DNA of 64,000 nucleotides from Collinsella aerofaciens (GCF_009876115.1 NZ_WWSY01000001.1:1-64000), one strand, 5' to 3'. Positions 7,871 through 17,344 are shown, numbered from the stretch's first letter. Notes: generated by a model not told the origin, from the letters alone. Translations and numbers: made by a program.

Positions 7871-8662
7871 ATGCCCACACCTTCCACTGCACGCATGCAC
7901 GACTTCGAGGTCGTCTCGAACCGGGAGATCGCCGACGGCATCTTCTCGCTCGTAATCTCGGCCCCCAAGCTTGCAAGTGCGCTCAAGCCCGGTCAGTTTG
8001 TGAACATTGCCGTGCCCGGCGATGCCTCCTCGCTGCTTCGCGTGCCCCTGAGCTTCTATCGCGCCGACGCCGAGGCCGGCACCGTCGAGCTGTGGTACGC
8101 CGTCGTGGGCGACGATACCCGCCGTTTGTCTCAGATGGGCCCTGGCTCCACCTCTAACCTGTTGGGCCCCGGTGGCCGTGGCTGGATGGTACCCGAGGGC
8201 ACCAGGAAGGCACTGCTCGTCGCCGGTGGCATCGGCGTTCCGCCTGTGCTGTGTCTTGCCGGCATGCTTGCCGAGCAGGGTGTTGATGTGGACGTGTGCC
8301 TGGGCTTTGGCACCGCTTCCAAAGTCGTGGGTGTCGATGAGTTCCGTGCGCTGGGCGCCACGGTTAACGTGTGCACCGACGACGGTTCGCTCGGCACGCA
8401 CGGTTTTTGCACCGATCCGGCAGCCGAGCTGCTTGGAGAGGGCGGCTACGACTACGTCGCCAGCTGCGGCCCCGCCGTCATGATGAAGAAGGTCGCCGCC
8501 GCTGCCGCCGAGGCCGGTGTGTACTGCGAGGTGTCGCTCGAGCGCATGATGAGCTGTGGCTTTGGCGCCTGCAACACCTGCAATGTCGAGACGGTTGACG
8601 GTATGAAGGGTGCTTGTATGTGCGGCCCCGTGTTCGATGCTTCCAAGGTGGTGGTCTTCTAG
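7871..8662 (+). CDS. pyrK: Dihydroorotate dehydrogenase electron transfer subunit (FAD, 2Fe-2S)
   Basis: A 263-residue PyrK. The N-terminal FAD domain has RVPLSFYRAD, the usual RPxS position. It is followed by the NAD-binding GGIGVPPVL segment and a C-terminal 2Fe-2S site with Cys229, Cys234 and Cys237 (CGFGACNTC) plus a cysteine at 249 or 251. It passes electrons from PyrD to NAD+, which defines the class 1B enzyme. Its stop codon TAG shares its last base with the pyrD GTG start, so the two subunits are translationally coupled. Confidence 0.95.
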   Translation: MPTPSTARMHDFEVVSNREIADGIFSLVISAPKLASALKPGQFVNIAVPGDASSLLRVPLSFYRADAEAGTVELWYAVVGDDTRRLSQMGPGSTSNLLGPGGRGWMVPEGTRKALLVAGGIGVPPVLCLAGMLAEQGVDVDVCLGFGTASKVVGVDEFRALGATVNVCTDDGSLGTHGFCTDPAAELLGEGGYDYVASCGPAVMMKKVAAAAAEAGVYCEVSLERMMSCGFGACNTCNVETVDGMKGACMCGPVFDASKVVVF

Positions 8663-9585
8663 TGGGTACCGTGAACATGGCCGTCGATTTCGGCGGCGTC
8701 AAGATGCAGAACCCCATTAACACCGCAGCCGGTACCTTTGGCTACGGTTGGCAGTTCCAGAACTTCTTTGATGTTTCCCAGCTGGGCGCCATCACCACCA
8801 AGGGTTGCGCTGCCGAGCCCTGGCCCGGCAATCCCGCGCCCCGCATGGCCGAAATTCCCGGCGGTATGATCAACTCCGTGGGTCTTCAGAACCCCGGCGT
8901 GGCCGCCTTTGCCCGCGAGTCCGGTCCGTGGCTCGAACAGCTGTCCAAGGACGGCTGCCAGGTCATCTGTCAGGTTGCCGGTCACTCCGTTGACGAGTTT
9001 GTCCGCGCACTCGAGATGTATGTCGAGCTATGCCCCTGGGCTGCCGGCTACGAGATCAACGTGAGCTGCCCCAACATCGCCGCCGGCGGTGCCGCCATGG
9101 GCTCCACGCCCGAGGGCGCCTCTTCCGTCATGGCCGCCTGCCGCAAGGTGACTGATAAGCCGCTGTTCGTGAAGATGGCGCCGGTCAACGTCGCTGAGAT
9201 CGCCAAGGCCCTCGAGGCTGCCGGCGCCGACGGCCTTTCGGTCATCAACTCCATCCAGGGCATGGCCATCGACGTCCATACCCGCAAGTCCCGCGTGGCC
9301 AAGCCCAAGGGCGGCCTTTCGGGCCCGCTGTGCCACCACATCGCCGTGCGCATGGTCTGGGAGGTTGCCCAGGCCGTCGATATCCCCATCAACGGTGTCG
9401 GCGGTGTCATGACTGGCGAGGATGCGGCTGAGTTTATCCTGGCCGGCGCCACCTGCGTGTCGGTCGGCATGGCCAACTTCGTCGATCCGTGTGCTTCGCT
9501 TAAGATCGCGCATGAGCTCGAGGCCTGGGCCGAGTCCCAGGGCGTAAAGGACATCAACGAGCTGGTGGGTGCTTTCGAATGCTAG
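8662..9585 (+). CDS. pyrD: Dihydroorotate dehydrogenase, class 1B catalytic subunit
   Basis: A 307-residue FMN-dependent TIM barrel. It has NTAAGTFGYG near the start, the catalytic Cys136 in NVSCPN, and the phosphate-binding GVGGV motif near the C-terminus. Catalytic Cys rather than Ser, together with the adjacent pyrK, identifies class 1B, which uses NAD+ and suits an anaerobe. The GTG at 8662 overlaps the pyrK stop; ATG 8677 is a shorter alternative. The end overlaps pyrF by 7 bp. Confidence 0.96.
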   Translation: MGTVNMAVDFGGVKMQNPINTAAGTFGYGWQFQNFFDVSQLGAITTKGCAAEPWPGNPAPRMAEIPGGMINSVGLQNPGVAAFARESGPWLEQLSKDGCQVICQVAGHSVDEFVRALEMYVELCPWAAGYEINVSCPNIAAGGAAMGSTPEGASSVMAACRKVTDKPLFVKMAPVNVAEIAKALEAAGADGLSVINSIQGMAIDVHTRKSRVAKPKGGLSGPLCHHIAVRMVWEVAQAVDIPINGVGGVMTGEDAAEFILAGATCVSVGMANFVDPCASLKIAHELEAWAESQGVKDINELVGAFEC

Positions 9586-10295
9586 AGAATGATGCCCGCG
9601 ACCGTGTTATCGTCGCCCTCGACTGCGACCGTGAGCGCGCGCTCGAGCTCGCCCACGAGCTTTCGGGCCATGCCACCTGGCTCAAGGTCGGCATGACGCT
9701 CTATTACGCTGAGGGTCCCCAGATCGTCAAGACCTTTAAGGACCTTGGCTTTAAGGTCTTCCTCGACCTTAAGTTCCATGACATTCCGCATCAGGTGCGC
9801 GGCGCTGCCCGCTCGGCCTCGCTTGCCGGTGCCGACCTGCTTTCGGTCCACGGCCTGGGCTCGGGTGCCATGCTCGCTGCCTGCCGCGAGGGTGCCGAGG
9901 AGGCGCGTGAGGACCGCGCAAAGCTCGTCGCCATCACCGTGCTCACGAGCATGAATCAGGATGCCTTGAGCGAGATCGGCGTCGAGTCTCCCGTGGCCGA
10001 GGAGGCCGCCCGCTTGGCAAAGCTTGCTCAGGCCAACGGCATCGATGGCATCGTGTGCTCACCGATGGAGGCTCACGACATGCGTGAGCTGCTGGGTCCT
10101 GATGCCCTGATCGTGACTCCGGGTGTGCGTCCGGTGGGTGCCGCCCTTGGTGACCAGTCCCGCGTGGCGACGCCTTCCCAGGCTATCGAGCGTGGCGCAA
10201 GCCACATTGTGGTGGGCCGTCCCATCACCGGTGCCGACGATCCGGTTGCCGCCTTTGACGCCATCGTCGCCGAGCTGGCCGAAAACGTCGCGTAA
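9579..10295 (+). CDS. pyrF: Orotidine 5'-phosphate decarboxylase
   Basis: A 238-residue OMP decarboxylase with the catalytic tetrad motif DLKFHDIPHQ (Asp63, Lys65, Asp68) and the phosphate-binding VTPGVRP segment. It makes UMP, the end product of the pathway and the PyrR co-repressor. It closes the operon; pyrE and carAB are not in the window and must be elsewhere. The ATG lies within the pyrD 3' end. Confidence 0.97.
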   Translation: MLENDARDRVIVALDCDRERALELAHELSGHATWLKVGMTLYYAEGPQIVKTFKDLGFKVFLDLKFHDIPHQVRGAARSASLAGADLLSVHGLGSGAMLAACREGAEEAREDRAKLVAITVLTSMNQDALSEIGVESPVAEEAARLAKLAQANGIDGIVCSPMEAHDMRELLGPDALIVTPGVRPVGAALGDQSRVATPSQAIERGASHIVVGRPITGADDPVAAFDAIVAELAENVA

Positions 10296-10340
10296 AAGAT
10301 TCCCCTAAGTCACCACTTTTGGGTCTCATTAGCACAAAAT

Positions 10341-10398
10341 AGCCCCTGTGCCTGCGTAAACTTTCCCATCCTTTGTGTGGAATCGCAGGTCAGGGGCT
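10341..10398 (+). other. Long hairpin after the pyr operon
   Basis: Two 15-16-nt arms (10341-10356 and 10384-10398) pair with a single bulge: AGCCCCTG with CAGGGGCT and CCTGCG with CGCAGG. They enclose a 27-nt T-rich loop. There is no T run after the stem (TAACTTTGGG), so it is not a standard intrinsic terminator. It lies between pyrF and the mihF promoter region. Confidence 0.5.
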
Positions 10399-10534
10399 TA
10401 ACTTTGGGCGCAGTATATTGCACTTTTTGCGGGTATCGTCTAACCTATGGAGCCGCGGTTAGGCTTTTTGTGCGTTCTACGTGCTAAAATGCCAATTATT
10501 GAATCAGATATAACCCAACTATTTGGAGGTACGA

Positions 10535-10843
10535 ATGGCACTCCCTCAGCTTACCGACGAGCAGCGCAAGCAGGCTCTTGAGAAGGCTGCTGCCGCACGT
10601 CACGCCCGCGCTGAGCTTCGCGAGCAGATCAAGAAGGGCGAGAAGTCCCTCGAGTCCGTGCTCAACTCCGATGACCCCATCGCTTCCCGCATGAAGGTTT
10701 CCACCCTCATCGAGTCTCTCCCCGGTTATGGCAAGGCCAAGGCCGCCAAGATCATGGAGGAGCTCGGTATCTCCGCTACTCGTCGCGTCCAGGGCCTCGG
10801 TGTCCGTCAGCGCGAGCAGCTCCTCGAGCAGCTGACCAAATAA
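10535..10843 (+). CDS. mihF: Actinobacterial integration host factor (mIHF)
   Basis: A 102-residue basic protein with the mIHF core VSTLIESLPGYGKAKAAKIM and the C-terminal helix region ISATRRVQGLG. mIHF is the actinobacterial nucleoid protein, unrelated to HU/IHF, and typically lies directly before gmk as here. The helix-two-turn-helix segment binds DNA. The start at 10535 follows TTGGAGGTACGA; four extra upstream codons are not conserved. A -10-like TGCTAAAAT lies 45 bp upstream. Its stop codon is immediately followed by the gmk GTG. Confidence 0.93.
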   Translation: MALPQLTDEQRKQALEKAAAARHARAELREQIKKGEKSLESVLNSDDPIASRMKVSTLIESLPGYGKAKAAKIMEELGISATRRVQGLGVRQREQLLEQLTK

Positions 10844-11413
10844 GTGAGCGCTCAGGATTCCAAGCTCTTTGTGATTTCTGGACCGTCAGGCGCAGGCAAG
10901 GGTACGCTCGTCACTCGTGTGCGCGAGCGCCGCTCGAACCTGGGTCTGACGGTTTCGGCTACCACGCGAGCACCACGCAAAGGTGAGGTCGACGGCGTCA
11001 ACTACTTTTTTCTGACGCGCGAGGAGTTCGACCGCCGCGTGGCAAACGGTGAGTTTGTTGAGTGGGCCGAGGTCCACGGTAACTGCTACGGCACGTTGGT
11101 GAGCGAGGTCACATCCAAGCTCGCCTCGGGCTCGTCTCTGATTTTGGAGATCGATGTCCAGGGCGCCCTGCAGGTGAAGGAGCGTTTCCCCGAGGCCGTG
11201 CTGATCTTTATCAAGCCGCCTTCGCTTGAGGTGCTCCGCGAGCGTCTAGTCGGTCGCGGTACCGAGACGCCCGAGACGATTGAGCTGCGTATGGCAAACG
11301 CCGCCGATGAGCTTGCCCTTGCCGACCGCTACGACGACGTCGTGGTGAATGACGATCTCGACCGCGCGACCGATGAGCTCGTTCGCGTTCTCGATATGCA
11401 TGAAAGGATCTGA
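10844..11413 (+). CDS. gmk: Guanylate kinase
   Basis: A 189-residue guanylate kinase with P-loop GPSGAGKG (13-20), the TTRAPRKGEVDG nucleotide-binding segment and EIDVQGALQ. It phosphorylates GMP to GDP. The GTG start is contiguous with the mihF stop, and the ribosome site lies in the mihF 3' end. rpoZ follows 5 bp later, the common mihF-gmk-rpoZ order of Actinobacteria. Confidence 0.97.
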   Translation: MSAQDSKLFVISGPSGAGKGTLVTRVRERRSNLGLTVSATTRAPRKGEVDGVNYFFLTREEFDRRVANGEFVEWAEVHGNCYGTLVSEVTSKLASGSSLILEIDVQGALQVKERFPEAVLIFIKPPSLEVLRERLVGRGTETPETIELRMANAADELALADRYDDVVVNDDLDRATDELVRVLDMHERI

Positions 11414-11418
11414 GGTCC

Positions 11419-11700
11419 GTGTCCGTTGTAAAGCCTTGCATTGACGATCTTCTGGAGAAGACCGATCACAACCGCTTCCTGCTCGCTTCGCTTGCCTCCA
11501 AGCGCGCCTGCGACATCAATAGCATGCTGCGTGGCCAGCACAACCGCGTGCTTGCCGTCCAGGATGTCGATGACATCACCATCGGGCTTTCCGGTGCCGA
11601 TACCATCTCGATGGCTATGGACGAGATTGTCGACGGCGACATCTCTTACGACGAGCCCCGTTACGAGAAGGCGCTCGGCCACAAGGTTGCTGAAGCCTAA
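11419..11700 (+). CDS. rpoZ: RNA polymerase omega subunit
   Basis: A 93-residue omega with the conserved block KTDHNRFLLASLASKRACDIN and the later PRYEKALGHKVAEA. It helps assemble RNA polymerase around beta-prime and forms part of the ppGpp site in some bacteria. The GTG start lies just after gmk, and the stop codon abuts the thiI ATG with no spacer. Confidence 0.95.
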   Translation: MSVVKPCIDDLLEKTDHNRFLLASLASKRACDINSMLRGQHNRVLAVQDVDDITIGLSGADTISMAMDEIVDGDISYDEPRYEKALGHKVAEA

Positions 11701-12945
11701 ATGGCGGCTCGCGTCTGCCTAGTCCACTATCACGAGGTTGGGCTGAAGGGCAAGAACCGCGCACATTTTGAGCATATCCTCATGGATAATATCAAGGCGG
11801 CCTTGGCCGCCTTTTCCGTGAACGCCGTGTCTCGAATTTCCGGTTATATCCTCGTGACCTTTAACGAGCATCAGGCCGACGAGGCGGCGCGTGTCATCCG
11901 CACCGTCCCCGGCGTTGCCCGTGTGTCTTTGGCGTATCACACCAACCGCGACCCGCAGGAGTACTGCGCCGCCGCTGTGAAGGCGCTGCGCGAGTTTGGT
12001 TCCTTCGATTCGTTTAAGGTGCACGCCAAGCGCTCCAATACTGACTATGAGCTCACCTCGATCGATATCAATCGACAGGTTGGCGAGGTGCTGTGTGAGG
12101 CGTTTCCCGATAAAAAGGTCCAGATGCACGACCCCGACGCGATGGTGCACGTTCTGGTGGTTCAGGGTAGTGTCTACGTGTATGCGCGCTCCGAGCGCGG
12201 CGTTGGCGGCCTTCCGGTGGGTTCTGCCGGCAAGGTCGTGACGCTGCTGTCGTCGGGTATCGATTCTCCGGTGGCGACTTGGATGCTCGCGCGTCGCGGC
12301 GCGGTCTGCGTGCCGGTGCATTTCTCCGGTCGTCCGCAGACGCCCGATACGAGCGAGTATTTGGTGCAGGATATCATCCGTGCGCTTGAGCCGGGTGTCC
12401 AGATCGGCCGCCTGTACGTGGTGCCGTTTGGCGACTGCCAGCGTGAGATTTCGGTCACCTGTCCCAGTAACCTGCGCGTTATCATGTATCGCCGCATTAT
12501 GTATTCGGTTGCCGAGCGCATTGCACACATCGAGGGTGCCAGGGCCATCGTTACGGGCGAATCGCTTGGGCAGGTTGCCTCCCAGACGCTCGAGAACATC
12601 ATGGCCGTCAACGAGGCCGTGAAGATTCCCGTGTTCCGTCCTCTCATCGGTTCGGACAAACAGGAGATCATCGCACGCGCCGAGGAGATCGGTACGTTCG
12701 ATATCTCGACTGAGGCCGCTCCCGACTGCTGCACGTTGTTTATGCCGCGCCGTCCCGAGACGCACGCTAAACTCGATGCCGTGCATGAGGCCTGGGAACT
12801 GTTTGATCACGAGGAGATGATTGAGCGTCTGCTCAAGCAGACCGAGTACATCGACTTCGAGAGCAACACGTACAAGGCCCCTAAGACCTTAAAACGCAAA
12901 CATTCTGAGCTTGCTCCGCGTGAGATTTACCAAGATCACGAGTAA
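11701..12945 (+). CDS. thiI: tRNA 4-thiouridine synthase
   Basis: A 414-residue ThiI with an N-terminal ferredoxin-like and THUMP region (residues 1-165) and a PP-loop ATPase with SSGIDSP at about 184-190. It uses a persulfide donor to make s4U8 in tRNA and also serves thiamine biosynthesis. The C-terminal rhodanese domain of the E. coli enzyme (482 residues) is absent, as in Bacillus-type ThiI; a CC pair in PDCCTLFMPRRP remains. The ATG directly follows the rpoZ stop. A strong terminator follows. Confidence 0.95.
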   Translation: MAARVCLVHYHEVGLKGKNRAHFEHILMDNIKAALAAFSVNAVSRISGYILVTFNEHQADEAARVIRTVPGVARVSLAYHTNRDPQEYCAAAVKALREFGSFDSFKVHAKRSNTDYELTSIDINRQVGEVLCEAFPDKKVQMHDPDAMVHVLVVQGSVYVYARSERGVGGLPVGSAGKVVTLLSSGIDSPVATWMLARRGAVCVPVHFSGRPQTPDTSEYLVQDIIRALEPGVQIGRLYVVPFGDCQREISVTCPSNLRVIMYRRIMYSVAERIAHIEGARAIVTGESLGQVASQTLENIMAVNEAVKIPVFRPLIGSDKQEIIARAEEIGTFDISTEAAPDCCTLFMPRRPETHAKLDAVHEAWELFDHEEMIERLLKQTEYIDFESNTYKAPKTLKRKHSELAPREIYQDHE

Positions 12946-12955
12946 ATTTGTGCAT

Positions 12956-12988
12956 AGACCGACGATGCGCCTGCATCGTCGGTCTTTT
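12956..12988 (+). terminator. Terminator of mihF-gmk-rpoZ-thiI
   Basis: A perfect 13-bp stem (12956-12968 with 12973-12985), 4-nt loop, then TTTT. Confidence 0.9.
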
Positions 12989-13159
12989 GCTATCTGGGCA
13001 TTTTGCGGCTAAGTGTTCATTTGCTGACGTGTGCCTGAATAAACGGGCACATTTGCGCAAGGTTTTGGTTAACTTTTGGTTTGACCGCGAAAACCGGTGT
13101 GGGCGTGCGGAGGCTGCGGCGTTCGTTTCCTGACACGATGGTGTTGGGAGGTGTTTGCT

Positions 13160-13870
13160 ATGGCGCAGCGCGAGCAACACGAACGGGTTAAACGGATGGA
13201 CCGCTGGGCAGAAAAGCTGCTCGGCCACAAGGCGATGGTCCTGGCGATTCTGGTTGTCATTGCCGCCGCGAGCGGCTTGGCGATAGCAGGTTTTGGTGGC
13301 CACTCCAGCGACGTGTCGTTTGAACGTAGCGATGAGGCGGGCGCCTCGGATGTGCGCGGGGCCGGGGATGCGTCACCTGACGATGCCGATGAGTCGTCTG
13401 ACAAGAGCTCTTCTGCTGCCGAGGTGTACGTCGATGTTGATGGCGCCGTTGTGAGGCCTGGCGTTTACCGGCTCAAAGATGGAGCACGGGTATCCCAAGC
13501 GATCGACGCCGCCGGAGGGCTTACGGCCGAGGCGGATGTGACAGGGCTTAATCGCGCGTCCAAGATCACGGATGGACAAAAGATCTATGTTCCGGCGGTG
13601 GGGGAGCAACAAGCGGCTGCGGCGGTCGGCGGGGGCGAAAGCGGTGCCGCCGCGACTTCTGGTGTGGGGTCTTCGTCGGGACTCGTGAACATCAATACGG
13701 CAAGTGCGGCGGAGCTGCAGACGCTTTCGGGCATCGGGCCTTCTATGGCTCAATCGATTATCGACGAGCGGACGCAAAACGGGGCTTTTACCTCGGTCGA
13801 TGACCTCATGCGCGTATCGGGGATCGGTGAGAAAAAACTTGCCAAAATCAAAGATTGCATCTGCGTATGA
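13160..13870 (+). CDS. comEA: ComEA competence DNA receptor (SLBB + HhH)
   Basis: A 236-residue membrane-anchored DNA-binding protein. It has a basic cytoplasmic start, one transmembrane segment at about 27-47, an acidic Ser/Asp-rich linker, an SLBB domain (about 90-155, VYVDVDGAVVRPGVYRL), a Gly/Ala linker and a C-terminal helix-hairpin-helix pair starting LVNINTASAAELQTLSGIG. It binds incoming double-stranded DNA at the cell surface and hands it to ComEC. GGGAGG precedes the ATG at 13160; the longer upstream frame is not conserved. Its stop overlaps the comEC start (ATGA). Confidence 0.93.
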   Translation: MAQREQHERVKRMDRWAEKLLGHKAMVLAILVVIAAASGLAIAGFGGHSSDVSFERSDEAGASDVRGAGDASPDDADESSDKSSSAAEVYVDVDGAVVRPGVYRLKDGARVSQAIDAAGGLTAEADVTGLNRASKITDGQKIYVPAVGEQQAAAAVGGGESGAAATSGVGSSSGLVNINTASAAELQTLSGIGPSMAQSIIDERTQNGAFTSVDDLMRVSGIGEKKLAKIKDCICV

Positions 13871-16170
13871 GTGCGACCGAGCGAGAGCACGTGATGCCTC
13901 CGCGGCCCCTGATTCCGTGGACGATGGCCCTGTGTGCCGGCATGTGCGTGAGCTGCGCCTTGGTGCTCAGCATAGCCGCTGATGCGCTGCTGAGGGAGCG
14001 GGCGACGGCGGTCGGGCCGCTATGGGCCATTCCCGTTGCGGCAGCGGTTTTCGTTGTGCTGGCTCACTCTTGTGCGAGGCTTGCCCCTTTGAAGCGGTGG
14101 CTGTATGCCGCGTCCGTCGGTCTCATAGCGGGTGCGGTCGTTTCGGCGTGGTGGGCCGTGGGTGCGCTCAACGCCTCGAAGACGCTCGACGGTCGAGCGG
14201 CAAGCAGTCTCGAGTTTGTCGTGCAGGGTGACCCATCCATAAATGACGACGTGTATTCCTATACCTGCGAGGCGCGCTCGGACGGTAAGAACTTGGCAAC
14301 GGTTCGCCTATCGTGTGACCGTGAGTTCAAGGTCGGGGCGCATGTGCGTGTTATCGGTCGCGTGTCACGTTTTGAGAACGATGCGTATGGACGATCGCGC
14401 GTGCTTCGAGGCGAGGTGCGCAAGGTTAAAGCCGTTCGGATTGTGTCGGTCGATGAGGGTTCTCCGAGGCCGCTGCTTCGGCTGCGAAATGGGCTGCTTG
14501 CGTCCATCGCGCCTGCGACCGACCCGGCGCGTGCGCTCATAGCCGGTGTCGTCTGCGGTCGTTCGGCCGAGCTGCGCGCCCAGCCGGCGGGCGACTGGTT
14601 TTCGGTGACGGGAACGGCGCATCTTATCGCAGTCTCGGGCAGCCATTTGGCTATCGTGGGCTTTGTAATCGAGGGTGTATTGCAAAAGACTCGGTGCTCA
14701 CGTGGTCTTCAGCGGGCGATATTGGCGATAACGCTTGTGGGCTACGCTGCCTTTACGGGCGCGTCTCCCTCGGCCGTGCGCGCGTGCTGCATGGTGTTCG
14801 TGACGCTTGTCGTAAACGGCGCGGGGCGTCGTCGGCACGGCCTTTCGGCACTCTTCGTAACCATGTCCATCTTTGTGCTACTGCGGCCGACGGTGCTGTT
14901 CGAGATGGGCTTTCAGCTTTCATGCGCCAGCGTCTTAGCCATTCTGTGCTTTTGTCCCCATGCGACCTACGCGTTGGGTGAGCTAGGTGTGCCATCGGGC
15001 GTTGCCAGCGTGCTTTCCGTCACGCTGTGCTCGCAACTGGCGACACTTCCCATTACCATTCCTGCCTTCGGTACATTCTCGCTCATTGCTCCGTTGGCAA
15101 ATGCGGTCCTCGGTCCGGTGGTGAGCGTACTGCTCGCTGTGTCGATCGTGCTGGTTCCCTTTTCGTTCGTGGCACCGTTGCGGACTTGGGCGCTCGTTGT
15201 GCCCATGATTGCCGCCCGTTGCGCGCTGTTCTTCGAGCAACTGTTTGCCGCCGTGCCGGGTGCATACGTGAGCGTGCCGCCCGATAGCATGTGGATTTAC
15301 CTAGTGCCGTGTTTTCTGGCGGTTCTGCTGGTCTGGTGGCCGCGTCCCCGCGCACGTCCTATGGCGGTGGGGCTTGCATGCCTGATGCTCTTGGCTGCGA
15401 TTCCGTACGTCTATTGGGATCGATTCGCTCCGCCTTCGGTGACGGTGCTCGATGTGGGCCAGGCCGATGCGATTCTTATCCGCCAGGGCGGCGCAGTTGC
15501 ACTTGTCGACTGCGGGCTCGACGAGCGTGTGGTTGCGGCGTTGGTTCGCAATAACGTGCACCATATCGATGCCGTTTTTGTGACGCATTGGGATGAGGAC
15601 CACTGGGGTGGTTTGCCTGCCGTGCTCGAACAGTTTTCGGTCGGAACGATTGCCGTGGCGGCGGATGCGCTGGAGGATGCTCCTGCCGAGGTATTGAACC
15701 GACCTGGCGTGGAGTATCGGCAGGTGCGCCGTGGGGATACGGTCGACATCGGCTCATTTTGCGCCCGCGTGATGTGGCCATTCGAGTCCGTGGATGGCGA
15801 GGGAAATGAGGACTCGCTTGTCCTTCTGCTCTCTTATGTTCAGGAAGGCAAGGGCCTGCGTATGCTCCTCACCGGTGATGCCGAGCTCGACCAAGAGCGG
15901 GAATTCGTGCAGGAGGTGGGGGATATCGATGTCCTTAAACTTGGGCATCACGGCTCCAAGGTTTCAGTCGATGGCGAGTTGCTGGACGTCCTGAAGCCCG
16001 AGCTTTCCCTCGCAAGCGCCGGTGAGGGGAATCGATACGGCCATCCGTCCGATGCCTGCATCGATGCCGTTAAGGAAGCGGGTGGTGTGTTCGCGTGTAC
16101 CATCGAACACGGCGACATTACCGTCACACCGACTGCGAATGGCTTTGCGATGCGATGCCAGCGACCGTGA
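13867..16170 (+). CDS. comEC: ComEC DNA uptake channel
   Basis: A 767-residue polytopic protein. It has N-terminal membrane segments and an OB-like domain, the central Competence domain (VSGSHLAIVGF, then many helices to about residue 510), and a C-terminal metallo-beta-lactamase-like domain with LDVGQADA, THWDEDHWGG, LLTGDAE and LGHHGS. It forms the channel that brings one DNA strand into the cytosol, and the MBL domain is the proposed nuclease. The start is the ATG overlapping the comEA stop; a TTG four codons upstream is less likely. Together with comEA this implies at least a partial uptake machinery. Confidence 0.94.
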   Translation: MSATEREHVMPPRPLIPWTMALCAGMCVSCALVLSIAADALLRERATAVGPLWAIPVAAAVFVVLAHSCARLAPLKRWLYAASVGLIAGAVVSAWWAVGALNASKTLDGRAASSLEFVVQGDPSINDDVYSYTCEARSDGKNLATVRLSCDREFKVGAHVRVIGRVSRFENDAYGRSRVLRGEVRKVKAVRIVSVDEGSPRPLLRLRNGLLASIAPATDPARALIAGVVCGRSAELRAQPAGDWFSVTGTAHLIAVSGSHLAIVGFVIEGVLQKTRCSRGLQRAILAITLVGYAAFTGASPSAVRACCMVFVTLVVNGAGRRRHGLSALFVTMSIFVLLRPTVLFEMGFQLSCASVLAILCFCPHATYALGELGVPSGVASVLSVTLCSQLATLPITIPAFGTFSLIAPLANAVLGPVVSVLLAVSIVLVPFSFVAPLRTWALVVPMIAARCALFFEQLFAAVPGAYVSVPPDSMWIYLVPCFLAVLLVWWPRPRARPMAVGLACLMLLAAIPYVYWDRFAPPSVTVLDVGQADAILIRQGGAVALVDCGLDERVVAALVRNNVHHIDAVFVTHWDEDHWGGLPAVLEQFSVGTIAVAADALEDAPAEVLNRPGVEYRQVRRGDTVDIGSFCARVMWPFESVDGEGNEDSLVLLLSYVQEGKGLRMLLTGDAELDQEREFVQEVGDIDVLKLGHHGSKVSVDGELLDVLKPELSLASAGEGNRYGHPSDACIDAVKEAGGVFACTIEHGDITVTPTANGFAMRCQRP

Positions 16171-16178
16171 CGACGTCG

Positions 16179-16208
16179 TTGGCGTGTGGTGGGCCCCTGG
16201 GCTAGAAT
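16179..16208 (+). promoter_or_regulatory. Possible promoter before holA
   Basis: TTGGCG and TAGAAT separated by 18 bp, 40 bp before the holA start and directly after the comEC stop. It would let holA be expressed independently of comEA-comEC. Confidence 0.4.
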
Positions 16209-16248
16209 GGCACGGAACGAATACGAAGGCCTGCGGGAGGGGGGCGCA

Positions 16249-17211
16249 ATGTCCGAAACCGGTTTGCTGCCGGCATATCTGATCGTCGGTACCGACGGAG
16301 TTAAGCGCGACCACGCCGTCTCGCGTATGAAAGCGCGTCTGGAAAAGTCGGGTATGGTCGAGTTCAACCTCGACGAGCGAGACATGACCAAGGACCCCGA
16401 TATCGAGTCCATTATCGGATCGCTTAACACCTTTCCGATGGGCAGCGAGTTTCGTCTGGTAATCCTCGATGGCTGCTCAAAGCTCGCCAAGGCGGTCTCG
16501 GAGCCGCTCGTTGGGTATCTGGCGAGTCCCAGCCCAACAACGGTCTGCCTCATCATCGCTGACTCACTTGCCAAGAATACGCGCCTGTATAAGGCAATCG
16601 CCAAGATCGACAAGAAGGCTATCGTCGATTGCTCGGGTACCAAGCGCTGGGAACTGCCGCGCCGTGTTCAGCAGATGGCGACGCAGCGCGGTAAGTCGAT
16701 TTCGACGGCGGCCGCCGAGGAGCTCGTCTCGCGTTCGGGCGAAAACACGCGCATGCTCGATAACGACTTGGCTAAGCTTGCCCAGATGGTCGAGTCGCCC
16801 CAGATTGAACTTGCCGATGTTGAGCGCTGGATTGTACGTACGGCCGAGATCCAACCCTGGGACTTCCTCAACGCCGTCTCGGCTCGCGATATGCGGCGTT
16901 CGCTCGAGCTCTTTAAGCTCCTGCCCTCCAAGAGCTACGTGTGGACTTACACATTGCTGTGCGGTCGCATTCGCGAGCTTATCGTCGCCAAGGCGCTCGA
17001 CGCGCGTGGGCAGGGTCGCGAGCTGGCCGCAACGCTCAAGCTCCAGTCCTGGCAGGTCAAGAATCACCTGACCTGGGCGCGTCGTTTTTCGATGACCGAG
17101 CTCGTCGCAGCGCTCGAGGGTGCCGTTGATGTGGGGCTCGCGCTCAAGGGTTCGGCCGATTCTCAGACGGCGCTTTTGCTCTGGATTACGAACATCTTGA
17201 GAAAATCGTGA
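16249..17211 (+). CDS. holA: DNA polymerase III subunit delta
   Basis: A 320-residue HolA, the clamp-loader wrench that opens the beta sliding clamp. The N-terminus reads LPAYLIVGTDGVKRDHAVSRM, followed by a degenerate AAA+ fold without a Walker A motif and the C-terminal collar helices (ending QTALLLWITNILRK). It follows comEC, as in many Gram-positives (comEC-holA-rpsT). The ATG at 16249 has GGGAGGGGGG upstream; a longer frame from 16186 would cover the promoter. Confidence 0.93.
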   Translation: MSETGLLPAYLIVGTDGVKRDHAVSRMKARLEKSGMVEFNLDERDMTKDPDIESIIGSLNTFPMGSEFRLVILDGCSKLAKAVSEPLVGYLASPSPTTVCLIIADSLAKNTRLYKAIAKIDKKAIVDCSGTKRWELPRRVQQMATQRGKSISTAAAEELVSRSGENTRMLDNDLAKLAQMVESPQIELADVERWIVRTAEIQPWDFLNAVSARDMRRSLELFKLLPSKSYVWTYTLLCGRIRELIVAKALDARGQGRELAATLKLQSWQVKNHLTWARRFSMTELVAALEGAVDVGLALKGSADSQTALLLWITNILRKS

Positions 17212-17344
17212 TGATACCTGCCTATTTGACAAATTCGTTCTATCCCTTTGAGAGGGAGCGTGCTATAGTAGGCGCTTGCATGACCTCACCGTGTCTCAGA
17301 GGTGTCATACATTTTTTGCAAGGAACTCGAAAGGAACTCCAGAA

